Positions 43,507 to 52,166 of a stretch of DNA of 64,000 bases are shown here, piece by piece. This stretch comes from Caldimonas thermodepolymerans (GTDB taxonomy: Bacteria > Pseudomonadota > Gammaproteobacteria > Burkholderiales > Burkholderiaceae_C). The stretch lies in NCBI RefSeq assembly GCF_015476235.1, contig NZ_CP064338.1, positions 620,001-684,000 on the forward strand. Reading direction: 5' to 3'. Every line of letters begins with the position of its first letter. The first letter of the stretch is position 1. The position numbers and the translations under genes are program-made. The notes beneath the pieces were generated by a model. That model had not been told where the DNA came from and did not search any database. It saw nothing but the letters and a program-made list of their open reading frames with translations.

Positions 43507-44205
43507 ATGGCCGATTTCGTCCTGGTGCACGGCGCCTGGCACGGCGCGTGGTGCTGGCAACGGGTGCTGCCCGGCCTGTGGCGGGCCGGGCACCGCGCCT
43601 GGGCGGTCTCGCTGACCGGCGTCGGCGAGCGCAAGCACCTGATGGGCCCGTGGATCACGCTGGCCACGCACGTGGAGGACGTCCTCAACGTGCTGGAGGC
43701 CGAGGAACTGCGGGATGCGGTGCTGGTGGGCCACAGCTACGCCGGCATGGTGATCACCGGCGTGGCCGACCTCGCCCCCGAGCGGGTCGGGCAGCTGGTC
43801 TACCTGGATGCGGTGGTGCCGCTGCCCGGCGAGAGCTGGTCCAGCGGCCACGGCCCCGAGACGCAGCAGCAGCGCCGCGAGCAGATCGCCCGCCAGGGCC
43901 TGCTGCCGCCGGCCGACCCGGCGTTGTACGGGCTGCAAGGCGAGGACCACGCCTGGGTCGCGCGGCGCCAGACCCCGCAGCCGGGCGGGGTGTACGACAG
44001 CCCGCTGCATTTCGATCCGCAGCGGGTGTCGGCGCGTCCCCGCACCTTCGTCGACTGCACCCGCCCGGCGCTGCCGACCATCGACACGTCGCGTCGCCGG
44101 GTGCGCAGCGAGCCCGGCTGGCGGGTGGTCGAGCTGGAGACCGGGCACGACCCCATGGTCAGCGCGCCGCAGGCGCTGCTGCAGGTGCTGTTGTCGCTCG
44201 CGTGA
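43507..44205 (+). CDS. Alpha/beta hydrolase (salicylate esterase/MES-like)
   Basis: A 232-residue alpha/beta-fold hydrolase. The opening FVLVHGAWHGAWCWQRVLPGL contains the oxyanion-hole HG, the nucleophile elbow is GHSYAG near residue 78, and the catalytic His is in ELETGHDPMVSAP near residue 218. This compact form resembles plant methylesterase/hydroxynitrile lyase-like proteins and their bacterial relatives. The substrate is unknown. The start is preceded by ACGAGGAG. It appears monocistronic. Confidence 0.88.
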   Translation: MADFVLVHGAWHGAWCWQRVLPGLWRAGHRAWAVSLTGVGERKHLMGPWITLATHVEDVLNVLEAEELRDAVLVGHSYAGMVITGVADLAPERVGQLVYLDAVVPLPGESWSSGHGPETQQQRREQIARQGLLPPADPALYGLQGEDHAWVARRQTPQPGGVYDSPLHFDPQRVSARPRTFVDCTRPALPTIDTSRRRVRSEPGWRVVELETGHDPMVSAPQALLQVLLSLA

Positions 44206-44316
44206 GGCGCCCCTCGCGGTGCGATCTGTACCGTGCGCCACTTGTTCGGGGGATGGTGGCCGGAGGCGGGGTGTCGAATACTGTCACATCTGTAGCAATT
44301 TATTTCGGCGCCTGTC

Positions 44317-45477
44317 ATGGATCTTTCCGAGCTGTCCCCGCATGAGGTGGCTGCGCTGACCCCGCCCGGCGGCAAGGAGGCTGCGCCTTCGGGCCAGCCC
44401 TGGACCGCGCTGGTCGCGCAGGTGGGGGAGGAGATCGCCGGGCCGCTGACCGCGGTGCTCGAGCGGGTCGATGCCTTCGCATCGACCGGCGCGATCGACC
44501 GCCAGGGCCTGCGCCGGCTGCGCGAGGAGGTCGAGCAGGCGCGCCGGGTCGGCATCGCCTGCCAGCAGATCGCCCGCTTCGCCTGCGGCAGCGTGCGCCA
44601 GGCCCCGGAGCGGCTGCACCTGACCCAGGCCCTGCAGGCCGTGCTGGCGCAGCGCAGCGGCGACCTGCACGCGCACGGCATCGAGATGCGGCAGGCGTTG
44701 CAGCCGATCGAGGTGATCGTCGACCCCACCTTGCTGTCCACGCTGCTGGACACGCTGGTCGACTGGATGCTGGCGCACGCGAAGTCCGCGGCCGAGCTGC
44801 GGCTGGACATGAAGCCGTGGCCGGCGCAGGCACGCTTCGTGTGCCGCTTCCACCACATGCCGCCGGACCTGCATGCCGACCTTGCCGCGCTGGCGGGGCC
44901 GGGCCGCGAGGTGCTGGACGACATGCACTGGCAGCTGCTGCGCCACGCCGCCGCGGCGATGGGGCTGGTGGTGCGGCGCAGCGTGCGCGAGGCGCGCGTC
45001 GAGCTGACGCTGGAGTTTCCCCGCACGGTGGCCGACCAGCTGCCGGGCCTGACGGTGCTGGAGGACGACGAGAAGGCCTTCCCGTCGACGATGAACTCGC
45101 AACCGCTGGCGGGCAGCCACGTGCTGGTCGTCGCCTCGCGGCGCGAGGTGCGCGTGCAGGTGCGCGAGGCGCTGCGCCACATGGGCCTGCTGCTCGATTT
45201 CGTCAACTCGGTCGGGGAGGCCGCCGCGTTCTGCAGCGAGGCGGTGCCGCACGCGGTGATCTTCGAGGCGCTGCTGCGTGGCGAGCGCTTCAACCGGCTG
45301 CGCGCCGACCTGCTGCGTCAGGCCCCGGACCTGGTCTTCATCGAGATCATCGAGGAAGGCGCGATCTTCGAAGTCTCGGGCGTGGGCAACTCGTCGGTGG
45401 CGCGCATCGGGCGCGACGCGGTGCCGACCTCGCTCGCCTCGGCGGTCGAGTTCGAGCTGCTCAAGGCCCAGCAGTGA
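44317..45477 (+). CDS. Degenerate histidine kinase/receiver-like protein
   Basis: A 386-residue soluble protein. The N-terminal half looks like a HisKA helix pair (QVGEEIAGPLTAVLERV near residue 36), but the phospho-accepting His is Glu. A weak HATPase-like region follows (residues 100-250) without clear N, G1 or G2 boxes. The C-terminal part (about residues 265-380) has a receiver-like pattern beginning HVLVVASRREVRVQ. There the acidic pair is replaced by Ala-Ser, and the phospho-Asp position is Glu (VIFEALLRG). It is probably a pseudokinase/pseudoreceiver signalling scaffold. The region just upstream (44270-44310) is unusually AT-rich and may hold the promoter. Confidence 0.6.
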   Translation: MDLSELSPHEVAALTPPGGKEAAPSGQPWTALVAQVGEEIAGPLTAVLERVDAFASTGAIDRQGLRRLREEVEQARRVGIACQQIARFACGSVRQAPERLHLTQALQAVLAQRSGDLHAHGIEMRQALQPIEVIVDPTLLSTLLDTLVDWMLAHAKSAAELRLDMKPWPAQARFVCRFHHMPPDLHADLAALAGPGREVLDDMHWQLLRHAAAAMGLVVRRSVREARVELTLEFPRTVADQLPGLTVLEDDEKAFPSTMNSQPLAGSHVLVVASRREVRVQVREALRHMGLLLDFVNSVGEAAAFCSEAVPHAVIFEALLRGERFNRLRADLLRQAPDLVFIEIIEEGAIFEVSGVGNSSVARIGRDAVPTSLASAVEFELLKAQQ

Positions 45478-45487
45478 GCGCCGGCGC

Positions 45488-46198
45488 CTACAGGGCGCCG
45501 AACACCTTGCGCAGGATCGCGCTGCCGGTGCCCACCGGGTCGCGCCGGATCTTCTTCTCTTCCTCGCCGATCATCAGGAACAGCCCGTCCAGCGCCTTGC
45601 CGGTGACATAGGGCTCGATGCGCGAGGACTGCGCGTCGACGATGCCGAAGCGCCCGGCACGCTCGACCACCTCGTTGTACTGGCGCGCCAGCCCGACCTT
45701 CTGGGTCGCGCGGGTCACGACGGGCAGGAACTTCTCGCCCAGCGGCTCGCGGGTCTTGCGCGAGAAGAAGTCGGTCACCGAGGTTTCGCCCCCGGTGAGG
45801 ATCTGCTTGGCGTCGGACACGCTCATCGACTTCACCGCGTTGACCAGCAGGGCCTTGGCCTCCGGCACCGCGGCCTCGGCGGCGCGGTTCATCGTGGTCT
45901 CCAGCTCGTCCAGCCGCTTGGACAGGCCGAAAGTGCGCAATATGCCCGCGGCATCCTGCAGGTAACCGGGCAGCGGGATGCGAACTTTCGGGTTGCCGAG
46001 GAATCCATCCGTGCGTCCCAGCAGGTTGACGGCGGCCACGGCCCCGCGCTCCAGCGCCGTGCGCAACCCGGCCGTGGCGTCTGCATCGCTCAGGTCGGCC
46101 AGCGACAAGGCCCAGGCCGGCAGCGTGGCCGTACAACCCCAGCCGGCACCGGCGGCCAGCATCCACGTAAACTTGCGTCGATCCACGGAGTGCTCCAT
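45488..46198 (-). CDS. DUF4197 domain protein, exported
   Basis: A protein of about 236 residues with an N-terminal signal (DRRKFTWMLAAGAGWGCTATLPAWA) and a helical DUF4197 domain: LADLSDADATAGLRTALERGA near residue 33 and the ending KALDGLFLMIGEEEKKIRRDPVGTGSAILRKVFGAL. Function is unknown; the family is widespread in Proteobacteria. The start is uncertain. The ATG at 46198 shares the CATG at 46196-46199 with the ATG of the divergent tlpA-like gene. A GTG at 46186 or 46210 is possible. Confidence 0.85.
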   Translation of the reverse strand: MEHSVDRRKFTWMLAAGAGWGCTATLPAWALSLADLSDADATAGLRTALERGAVAAVNLLGRTDGFLGNPKVRIPLPGYLQDAAGILRTFGLSKRLDELETTMNRAAEAAVPEAKALLVNAVKSMSVSDAKQILTGGETSVTDFFSRKTREPLGEKFLPVVTRATQKVGLARQYNEVVERAGRFGIVDAQSSRIEPYVTGKALDGLFLMIGEEEKKIRRDPVGTGSAILRKVFGAL

Positions 46199-46697
46199 GA
46201 AGAAAACCACCTATCTTGCCGCTGCGGCCGTGGCCCTGGCAATCGGCGCCGCAGGCTATTTTGCCCTCGGCCAGCGCGAGACCGCGCCGGACGTGAGCTA
46301 CGTGCTGCTCGACGGCACGCGGCAGAACTTCAGCGACCTCAAGGGCCAGGTGGTGCTGGTCAACTTCTGGGCCACCAGCTGCGTCACCTGCGTCAAGGAA
46401 ATGCCGCAGATGGTGCAGACCTACCAGAAATACCGCGACCGCGGCCTGGACTTCGTCGCCGTGGCGATGAGCTACGACCCGCCGGCCTACGTCGACAACT
46501 TCGCCAAGACCCGCCAGCTGCCGTTCAAGGTCGCGATCGACAACACCGGCGAGATCGCCAGGCGCTTCGGCGACGTCAAGCTCACCCCGACCACCTACCT
46601 GCTCAACAAGCGTGGCGAGGTGGTCAAGCGCTACGTCGGCGAGCCGGACTTCGCCGCGTTGCACCAGCTGGTCGAGCAGCTGCTGGCCGAGACCTGA
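46197..46697 (+). CDS. TlpA-like thiol-disulfide oxidoreductase
   Basis: A 166-residue periplasmic thioredoxin-fold protein. Its uncleaved or cleaved N-terminal hydrophobic segment is MKKTTYLAAAAVALAIGAAG. The active site is WATSCVTC near residue 61, and the cis-Pro region is KLTPTTYLLNKRGEVVKRYVG. GGAG 6 bp upstream supports the ATG at 46197. Such proteins keep cytochrome c or other thiols reduced, or handle copper. It is transcribed divergently from the DUF4197 gene with overlapping start codons, and converges on the EamA gene. Confidence 0.9.
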   Translation: MKKTTYLAAAAVALAIGAAGYFALGQRETAPDVSYVLLDGTRQNFSDLKGQVVLVNFWATSCVTCVKEMPQMVQTYQKYRDRGLDFVAVAMSYDPPAYVDNFAKTRQLPFKVAIDNTGEIARRFGDVKLTPTTYLLNKRGEVVKRYVGEPDFAALHQLVEQLLAET

Positions 46698-46701
46698 GCC
46701 C

Positions 46702-47544
46702 TCAGCCCTCGGCTCGCACGCCGACCACCGCGGCCCCGACGATCAGCGCCGCCGCCGCGGCGATCCAGCCGCTGAAGCCGCGCCCGGTGGCCAGCACCAG
46801 CAGCACGGTCGACGCCAGCGGCGTCAGGTAGCTCAGCACCCCGATGCGGCGCGGGTCGCCGCGCTTGAGCGCCACGTCCCACAGGAAGAAGGCCGCACCC
46901 AGCGGCCCCAACCCCATCGCCGCCACCAGCGCCCAGTCGCGCGCCGACAGGCTGGCCGCCGGCTCCAGTGCCACGTGGCAGGCCAGCGACAGCACCCCCG
47001 ACACCAGCCCGAACAGCCCGATCGCCGCGGTCGGGAAGGCCGCCACCCGCTTGGTCAGCAGCGAGTAGCTGGCCCAGATGAAGGCCGAGCCCAGCGCCGG
47101 CAGGTAGCCCCAGGACCACGCCCCGGACAGTTCGCGCCCGCCGACGATGGCCAGCGCCGCACCGGCGAAGCCGGCCAGGGCCGCCACGACATGCACCGCG
47201 CGCAGCCGCAGGCCGGGCAGGAACAGCGGCGCCATCACGACGATCAGCAGCGGCCACAGGTAGTTGACCAGGTTGGCCTCCACCGGGGGCGCGTGGCGCA
47301 GCGCGATGAACAGCAGGAAGTGGAAGCCGAACAGGCCGTAGACGCCCAGCAGCAGGGTGGGCGCCGGCACGCGCCAGTCGCGCCAGCGCGGCCAGGCCGG
47401 CACGCTGCCGACCAGCAGCGCCAGCCCGGTCAGCAGGAAGGGCGGCACATGCGACAGGGCCACGCCGAGCGTGGCCAGCAGCGCCCACAGCGCGATCGCG
47501 CCCAGGGCGCAGAGGGTGGAGCGGGTCTGCGACGGGTTCGACAT
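46702..47544 (-). CDS. EamA/DMT family transporter
   Basis: A 280-residue inner-membrane protein with ten predicted membrane segments in two EamA repeats. The start MSNPSQTRSTLCALGAIALWA at 47544 is preferred over the upstream in-frame ATG. The motif HAPPVEANLVNYLWPLLIVVMAPLFLPG and the second-half LSYLTPLASTVLLV resemble the YddG/aromatic amino acid exporter branch. The substrate is not certain. An AraC-type regulator gene lies 85 bp upstream on the same strand, a common pairing for exporters of this class. Confidence 0.88.
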   Translation of the reverse strand: MSNPSQTRSTLCALGAIALWALLATLGVALSHVPPFLLTGLALLVGSVPAWPRWRDWRVPAPTLLLGVYGLFGFHFLLFIALRHAPPVEANLVNYLWPLLIVVMAPLFLPGLRLRAVHVVAALAGFAGAALAIVGGRELSGAWSWGYLPALGSAFIWASYSLLTKRVAAFPTAAIGLFGLVSGVLSLACHVALEPAASLSARDWALVAAMGLGPLGAAFFLWDVALKRGDPRRIGVLSYLTPLASTVLLVLATGRGFSGWIAAAAALIVGAAVVGVRAEG

Positions 47545-47629
47545 GGGCCGCGAGCATACGCGCGCGCGGGGCTTGGCGTCGTCGCGCGGCACCGGCGCAT
47601 CGTCGCGCGGCGCCGGTCGTGCGCGCCCT

Positions 47630-48319
47630 TCAGCCCGCGCGCCGCAACGCCGCGGTCAGCGCCGAGGGCGAGCGGTAGCCGCAGCGCTCGGCGATGCGCT
47701 GCACCGGCCAGCCCGCGGCGCGCAGCCGGCGCGCCAGCGCCAGGCGCCTGCGGCGCACGTAGGCGATCGGCGCGAGGCCATGGGCCTCGACGCAGCGCGC
47801 CGCGAACTGCGAGGGGCTCAGGCAGGCCAGCGCGGCCAGCTGGGCGACCGCGATCGGCGCGCCCAGGTGGGCGTCGATCCAGGCGTCGATCGCCTCCCAG
47901 TCGATGCGCCGCGCCGTCGTGCGCGGCAGCGCCTGCGGGGCCGCGGGCAGGGCGGCCAGCAGCATCGCGGCGGCCGGGGCCTGCCAGGCCTCGGGCAGCG
48001 CCGGCTGCGCGGCGAGGAAATGCAGCAGGTGCTGCGCCGGCGCGTCCAGCGCCAGCGCGCGGCCGGCCAGGGCGGCGAGCGCGGGGTGCTGGTCTGCCGC
48101 GCAGTCGAGCACCAGGCAGGCGCTGCCGGCGGCCGACCAGAAGTCGTGGCGTTCGCCCGGGGCGATCACGACGGCGTCGCCGCGCCGCACCCGCAGGCCG
48201 CGGCCGCCCACCTCGAGGTCCAGCGCGCCCTGCCAGCCCCACAGCACCTGGACGTGCGCGTGGGCGTGGCTTCCCTTGGAGTGGCCGTAGCGGCGCAGGC
48301 TGAGGGCGGGGGTGGACAC
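47630..48319 (-). CDS. AraC family transcriptional regulator with cupin sensor
   Basis: A 229-residue regulator. The N-terminal cupin-like half includes HSKGSHAHAHVQVLWGWQGAL and GDAVVIAPGERHDFWSA. The C-terminal AraC helix-turn-helix pair (residues 135-229) has LACLSPSQFAARCVEAHGLAPIAYV. The start is a GTG at 48319 (VSTPALSLRRYGHSKG). It probably controls the adjacent EamA transporter gene and responds to a small ligand bound in the cupin. Both statements rest on context. Confidence 0.85.
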   Translation of the reverse strand: MSTPALSLRRYGHSKGSHAHAHVQVLWGWQGALDLEVGGRGLRVRRGDAVVIAPGERHDFWSAAGSACLVLDCAADQHPALAALAGRALALDAPAQHLLHFLAAQPALPEAWQAPAAAMLLAALPAAPQALPRTTARRIDWEAIDAWIDAHLGAPIAVAQLAALACLSPSQFAARCVEAHGLAPIAYVRRRRLALARRLRAAGWPVQRIAERCGYRSPSALTAALRRAG

Positions 48320-48402
48320 GGCGGCAGGCGATCGGGCGGATGCGCCACTGTAGCGCGGCGCGCCCGCGTCCGGGAGGGCCCGGGCGCGTCGCCGGGCGGG
48401 CC

Positions 48403-49392
48403 TCAGCGGCCCTGCAGCACCCCGTGCGCCTGCTGGTCGGCGTGGTAGCTCGAGCGCACCAGCGCGCCGACGGCGGCGTGGGTGAAGCCCATCTCGTAGG
48501 CCTTTTCCTCGAACATCCGGAACGTGTCCGGGTGCACGTAGCGGCGCACCGGCAGGTGGTGGCCGCTGGGGGCGAGGTACTGGCCGATGGTGATCATGTC
48601 GATGTCGTGGGCGCGCATGTCGCGCATCACCTCGAGGATCTCCTCGTCGGTCTCGCCCAGGCCCACCATCAGGCCGCTCTTGGTCGGCACGTGCGGGGCG
48701 AATTCCTTGAAGCGCTTGAGCAGGTTCAGGCTGTACTGGTAGTCCGAGCCGGGGCGCGCTTCCTTGTACAGGCGCGGCACGGTCTCGAGGTTGTGGTTCA
48801 TCACGTCCGGCGGCGCGGCCTTGAGGATCTCCAGCGCGCGGTCCATGCGGCCGCGGAAGTCGGGCGTGAGGATCTCGATGCGGGTCTGCGGAGACCGCTC
48901 GCGCACCTGGCGGATGCACTCGACGAAGTGCGCCGCGCCGCCGTCGCGCAGGTCGTCGCGGTCCACGCTGGTGATCACGACATAGCTCAGCTTGAGCGCG
49001 GCGATGGTCCGGGCCAGGTTGACCGGTTCGTCCGGGTCCAGCGGGTCGGGGCGGCCGTGGCCCACGTCGCAGAACGGGCAGCGGCGGGTGCACTTGTCGC
49101 CCATGATCATGAAGGTGGCCGTGCCCTTGCCGAAGCATTCACCGATGTTCGGGCAGGAGGCTTCCTCGCAGACCGTGTGCAGCCGGTGCTCGCGCAGGAT
49201 CTGCTTGATCTCGTAGAAGCGCGTGGTCGGCGAGCCGGCCTTGACGCGGATCCAGTCCGGCTTCTTCAGCTGTTCGGCCGGGACGACCTTGATCGGGATG
49301 CGCGCCGTCTTGGCCTGGGCCTTCTGCTTGGCGGTCGGATCGTATTCGGCCGCAGCCTGCGGCTGGTGCACGACGTTCGGGGTGGACATCAC
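48403..49392 (-). CDS. lipA: Lipoyl synthase
   Basis: A 329-residue radical SAM enzyme that inserts two sulfur atoms into protein-bound octanoyl groups. The radical SAM cluster is [15 protein letters not shown] near residue 90. The auxiliary iron-sulfur cluster cysteines are in [16 protein letters not shown] near residue 58. The C-terminal RSSYHADQQ carries the serine ligand. It is 36 bp downstream of lipB on the same strand, the usual lipB-lipA order. Confidence 0.97.
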   Translation of the reverse strand: MMSTPNVVHQPQAAAEYDPTAKQKAQAKTARIPIKVVPAEQLKKPDWIRVKAGSPTTRFYEIKQILREHRLHTVCEEASCPNIGECFGKGTATFMIMGDKCTRRCPFCDVGHGRPDPLDPDEPVNLARTIAALKLSYVVITSVDRDDLRDGGAAHFVECIRQVRERSPQTRIEILTPDFRGRMDRALEILKAAPPDVMNHNLETVPRLYKEARPGSDYQYSLNLLKRFKEFAPHVPTKSGLMVGLGETDEEILEVMRDMRAHDIDMITIGQYLAPSGHHLPVRRYVHPDTFRMFEEKAYEMGFTHAAVGALVRSSYHADQQAHGVLQGR

Positions 49393-49428
49393 GGGATCTC
49401 CGGTCTCGCCCCGGCAGGCTGCCGGGCG

Positions 49429-50109
49429 TCAGGGGCTCAAGTGCGTCGCCAGGCGCTCGCCCAGGCGAGCGGCGGCGGTGCCCCAGTCAGTGGAAACCCC
49501 GAGTGTATCCAAGTCGATGGTCTTCAGCCCCGCATACCCGCAGGGGTTGATGCCGTCGAAGGGGCTCAGGTCCATCTTCACGTTGAGGGCGACGCCGTGG
49601 TAGGTGCAGTGCTGGGTGACCTTGATGCCCAGTGCCGCGATCTTGCCCAGCCCGGCGAACGGGTCCAGGCCGGGGCCGGTCGGGAGGGCGTGCCCGCGCG
49701 GGTCGGCCAGGTTCACGTAGATGCCCGGCGCGCCGGCCACGCGGTGCCCGGTGATGCCGTAGCTCTCCAGGGTCTGCAGCACCGCCTGCTCGAGGCGGAA
49801 CACGTATTCCTTGACGTAGATGCCGAGCCGGCGCAGGTTGAGCAGCGGATAGGCCACCACCTGGCCGGGGCCGTGGTAGGTCACCTGGCCACCGCGGTTG
49901 GTCTGCACCACCGGGATGTCGCGCGGGTTCAGCAGGTGCTCGGCGCGGCCGGCCAGGCCCAGCGTGTAGACCGGCGGGTGCTCGCACAGCCACAGCTCGT
50001 CGGGCGTGTCGTCGGTGCGCGCGGCCGTGAAGGCGCGCATGGCGTCGTAGGTGGGCTCGTATTCCACGCGGCCCAGGACTCGGATCTGCATGCGGGAGGC
50101 GGCGGACAT
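49429..50109 (-). CDS. lipB: Octanoyltransferase LipB
   Basis: A 226-residue enzyme that transfers octanoyl from acyl carrier protein to lipoyl domains. Conserved elements are [21 protein letters not shown] near residue 70, with the substrate-binding His, and the catalytic pair Cys and Lys in [17 protein letters not shown] near residue 165. An internal ATG at 50091 ([14 protein letters not shown]) is an equally good start. It is followed by lipA. Confidence 0.95.
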   Translation of the reverse strand: MSAASRMQIRVLGRVEYEPTYDAMRAFTAARTDDTPDELWLCEHPPVYTLGLAGRAEHLLNPRDIPVVQTNRGGQVTYHGPGQVVAYPLLNLRRLGIYVKEYVFRLEQAVLQTLESYGITGHRVAGAPGIYVNLADPRGHALPTGPGLDPFAGLGKIAALGIKVTQHCTYHGVALNVKMDLSPFDGINPCGYAGLKTIDLDTLGVSTDWGTAAARLGERLATHLSP

Positions 50110-50219
50110 GTCGCGTAGCCGGGCAGTCTACCCGTCCCGGCAAAACCCCCGGTCGGCGCGGCGAACCCGGCGCGGCCGCGGCGCTCCAAGCAGGATCCCC
50201 CTTTCCGGAAGGAGCCGCC

Positions 50220-50960
50220 ATGGAGACGCGTTCCGTCCCCGCGCGCTGCGGCGCGCTGATCGCCGGCCTGCTGGCTGCGGGCGCCGTGCAGGCGCAGGTG
50301 GCCGGGCCCGGTGCCCCGCCGCCCTCGGGCGCGGGCATCACGCCCCAGGCGGTGCAGCAGTTCCTGGCCGAGCGCCAGGAGGTCGAGGCCGCACTGGCCG
50401 CGCATGCCGCCGGCCGGCTGCGCGAGGCCGAGCAGCGCTTCGGCGCGCTGGCGCGCCAGGGCAACGCGCTGGGCCGCTACAACCTGGCGATGATGCACGT
50501 GCTGGGCGAGACGGCGCAGCCCGACCTGCAGGCCGCGGTGCAGCTGCTGGAAGCCTCGGCGCAGCAGGGCTTCGTGCGCTCCGAATACGCGCTGGCCCAG
50601 ATCTACGAGCTGGGCGTGACCGGTGCGCCCGACCTGCCGCGCGCGGTGCAGTGGCTGCTGCGCGCCGCCGAGCACGGGCACCCGGACGCGCAGCTGGCGC
50701 TGGCCACGGCCTACTACCTCGGGCGCGGCACGGCGCAGGACCTGCCGCAGGCGGCGCGCTGGTACCGCATCGCCGCGCAGGGCGGCGACGTGGGCGCGCA
50801 GTACCTGATCGCGTCGATGTACGAGGCGGGCTACGGCGTCGCGCAGGACCTGCGCCTGGCGCGCTACTGGTACGAGGCCGCGGCGAGGAACGGCGACGCC
50901 GCGGCGCCGCACAAGGTGCGCGAGATCGACGCGCGCCTGAAGGCCGCGGCGGACGAGTGA
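50220..50960 (+). CDS. Sel1-repeat (TPR-like) exported protein
   Basis: A 246-residue protein with an N-terminal signal peptide (cleavage near GAVQAQ, residue 24) and about five Sel1-like repeats of some 36 residues from residue 75 to the end (for example NALGRYNLAMMHVLGETAQPDLQAAVQLLEASAQ). Sel1 repeats mediate protein contacts, often in envelope maintenance. The start ATG has GGAAGGAG upstream. It stands in reverse orientation between lipB and the ybeD-dat pair, which are adjacent in many relatives. Confidence 0.87.
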   Translation: METRSVPARCGALIAGLLAAGAVQAQVAGPGAPPPSGAGITPQAVQQFLAERQEVEAALAAHAAGRLREAEQRFGALARQGNALGRYNLAMMHVLGETAQPDLQAAVQLLEASAQQGFVRSEYALAQIYELGVTGAPDLPRAVQWLLRAAEHGHPDAQLALATAYYLGRGTAQDLPQAARWYRIAAQGGDVGAQYLIASMYEAGYGVAQDLRLARYWYEAAARNGDAAAPHKVREIDARLKAAADE

Positions 50961-50970
50961 GCCGGCCGGC

Positions 50971-51249
50971 TCAGAGCACGACCTTGACCAGCGGGTGCGA
51001 GGTCAGCGCCCGGTACAGGTCGTCGAGCTGCTCGCGGCTGGTGGCCGTCACGGTGAGGGTCAGGCCCAGGTAGTTGGCGCTGCGGCTCGGGCGCATCTCG
51101 ATGGTGGCCGGGTCGAACGCCGGGTCGAAGCGCATCGCCACCTCGGCGATGGCCTGCGCGAAGCCGTCGACGTTGGCGCCCATCACCTTGATCGGGAAGG
51201 CGCTCGGGTACTCGATCAGCGACTGGTCGGGGGGAATGGGGCGGTTCAT
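50971..51249 (-). CDS. DUF493 family protein (YbeD-like)
   Basis: A 92-residue ferredoxin-like-fold protein of the YbeD family. The segments IEYPSAFPIKVMGANVDGFAQAI and SRSANYLGLTLTVTATSREQLDDLYRAL are typical. YbeD is linked to lipoate metabolism by gene neighbourhood only; its biochemical role is not established. The start overlaps the stop of the aminotransferase gene by 4 bp (ATGA), so the two are coupled. Confidence 0.9.
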   Translation of the reverse strand: MNRPIPPDQSLIEYPSAFPIKVMGANVDGFAQAIAEVAMRFDPAFDPATIEMRPSRSANYLGLTLTVTATSREQLDDLYRALTSHPLVKVVL

Positions 51250-52133
51250 ATCGATTGCACGGCCTTGGCGTGCTGGTAGGCCTCGTACAGGCGGGCATAA
51301 ACCGGGCCCGGCTTGCCCCGGCCGGCGCCGTGGCCGACCGGCTCGCCGTCCAGGCGCGTGACCGGCAGCACTTCCTTGGTGGCCGAGGACAGGATGATCT
51401 CGTCGGCGACGTTGACCTCGGTCTCGGTGATCGGGCGCAGGTTGAAGCCGATGCCCAGCTCCTCGCACAGCTCGGCGATCAGCTCGTAGCGGATGCCTTC
51501 GAGCACGTGCTCGCTCTTGGGCGGGCCGAGCACCGCGCCTTCGTGGACGATCCACACGTTGCTCGACGAGCCTTCGGTCAGGTAGCCGTTGCGGAACAGG
51601 ATGGTCTCGACGGCACCCTGGTCGGCCGAGATCTGGCGCGCCAGCACGTTGCCCAGCAGCGAGATCGACTTGATGTCGCCGCGCTCCCAGCGGAAGTCGC
51701 GCGCGGTGACACAGGCCACGCCGTGATGGCGCTGCTCGGGGCTGGGCGGCTTGAGCGGGCTGGTCATCATGAACACGGTGGGCGTGAGCCCGGTGGGCAT
51801 CACGTGGTCGCGCATCGCCACGCCGCGCGTGACCTGCAGGTACAGCAGCTGGTCGGGCGCGCCGAAGCGCTGGGCGTGGTCGGCGATCAGCCGGCGCATG
51901 CGCTCCAGCCACTCGGCCTCGGTGTGCGGGTTGGGGATGCGCAGCTTGGCCAGCGAGCGCTCCAGCCGCACCAGGTGCTGGCGCAGCCGGAACAGCCGTT
52001 GCCCGTAGACCGGCACCACCTCGTAGACCCCGTCGCCGAAGATGAAGCCGCGGTCCAGCACCGAGACCTTGGCGTCGCACAGGCGCAGGTAGTCGCCGTT
52101 CAGGTAGCACAGGCTGTCGGGCAAGGCTTGCAT
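51246..52133 (-). CDS. dat: D-amino acid aminotransferase (PLP fold type IV)
   Basis: A 295-residue PLP enzyme of the branched-chain/D-alanine aminotransferase class. The N-terminus CYLNGDYLRLCDAKVSVLDRGFIFGDGVYEV is diagnostic of the fold. The PLP lysine lies in the FRWERGDIKSISLLGNVLA segment near residue 150. It would make D-glutamate or D-alanine for peptidoglycan. It lies between dacA and the ybeD-like gene on the same strand. Confidence 0.92.
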   Translation of the reverse strand: MQALPDSLCYLNGDYLRLCDAKVSVLDRGFIFGDGVYEVVPVYGQRLFRLRQHLVRLERSLAKLRIPNPHTEAEWLERMRRLIADHAQRFGAPDQLLYLQVTRGVAMRDHVMPTGLTPTVFMMTSPLKPPSPEQRHHGVACVTARDFRWERGDIKSISLLGNVLARQISADQGAVETILFRNGYLTEGSSSNVWIVHEGAVLGPPKSEHVLEGIRYELIAELCEELGIGFNLRPITETEVNVADEIILSSATKEVLPVTRLDGEPVGHGAGRGKPGPVYARLYEAYQHAKAVQSI

Positions 52134-52166
52134 GGGCTTCCTCCACCGGGGCGGTCTGCCCGCAGG

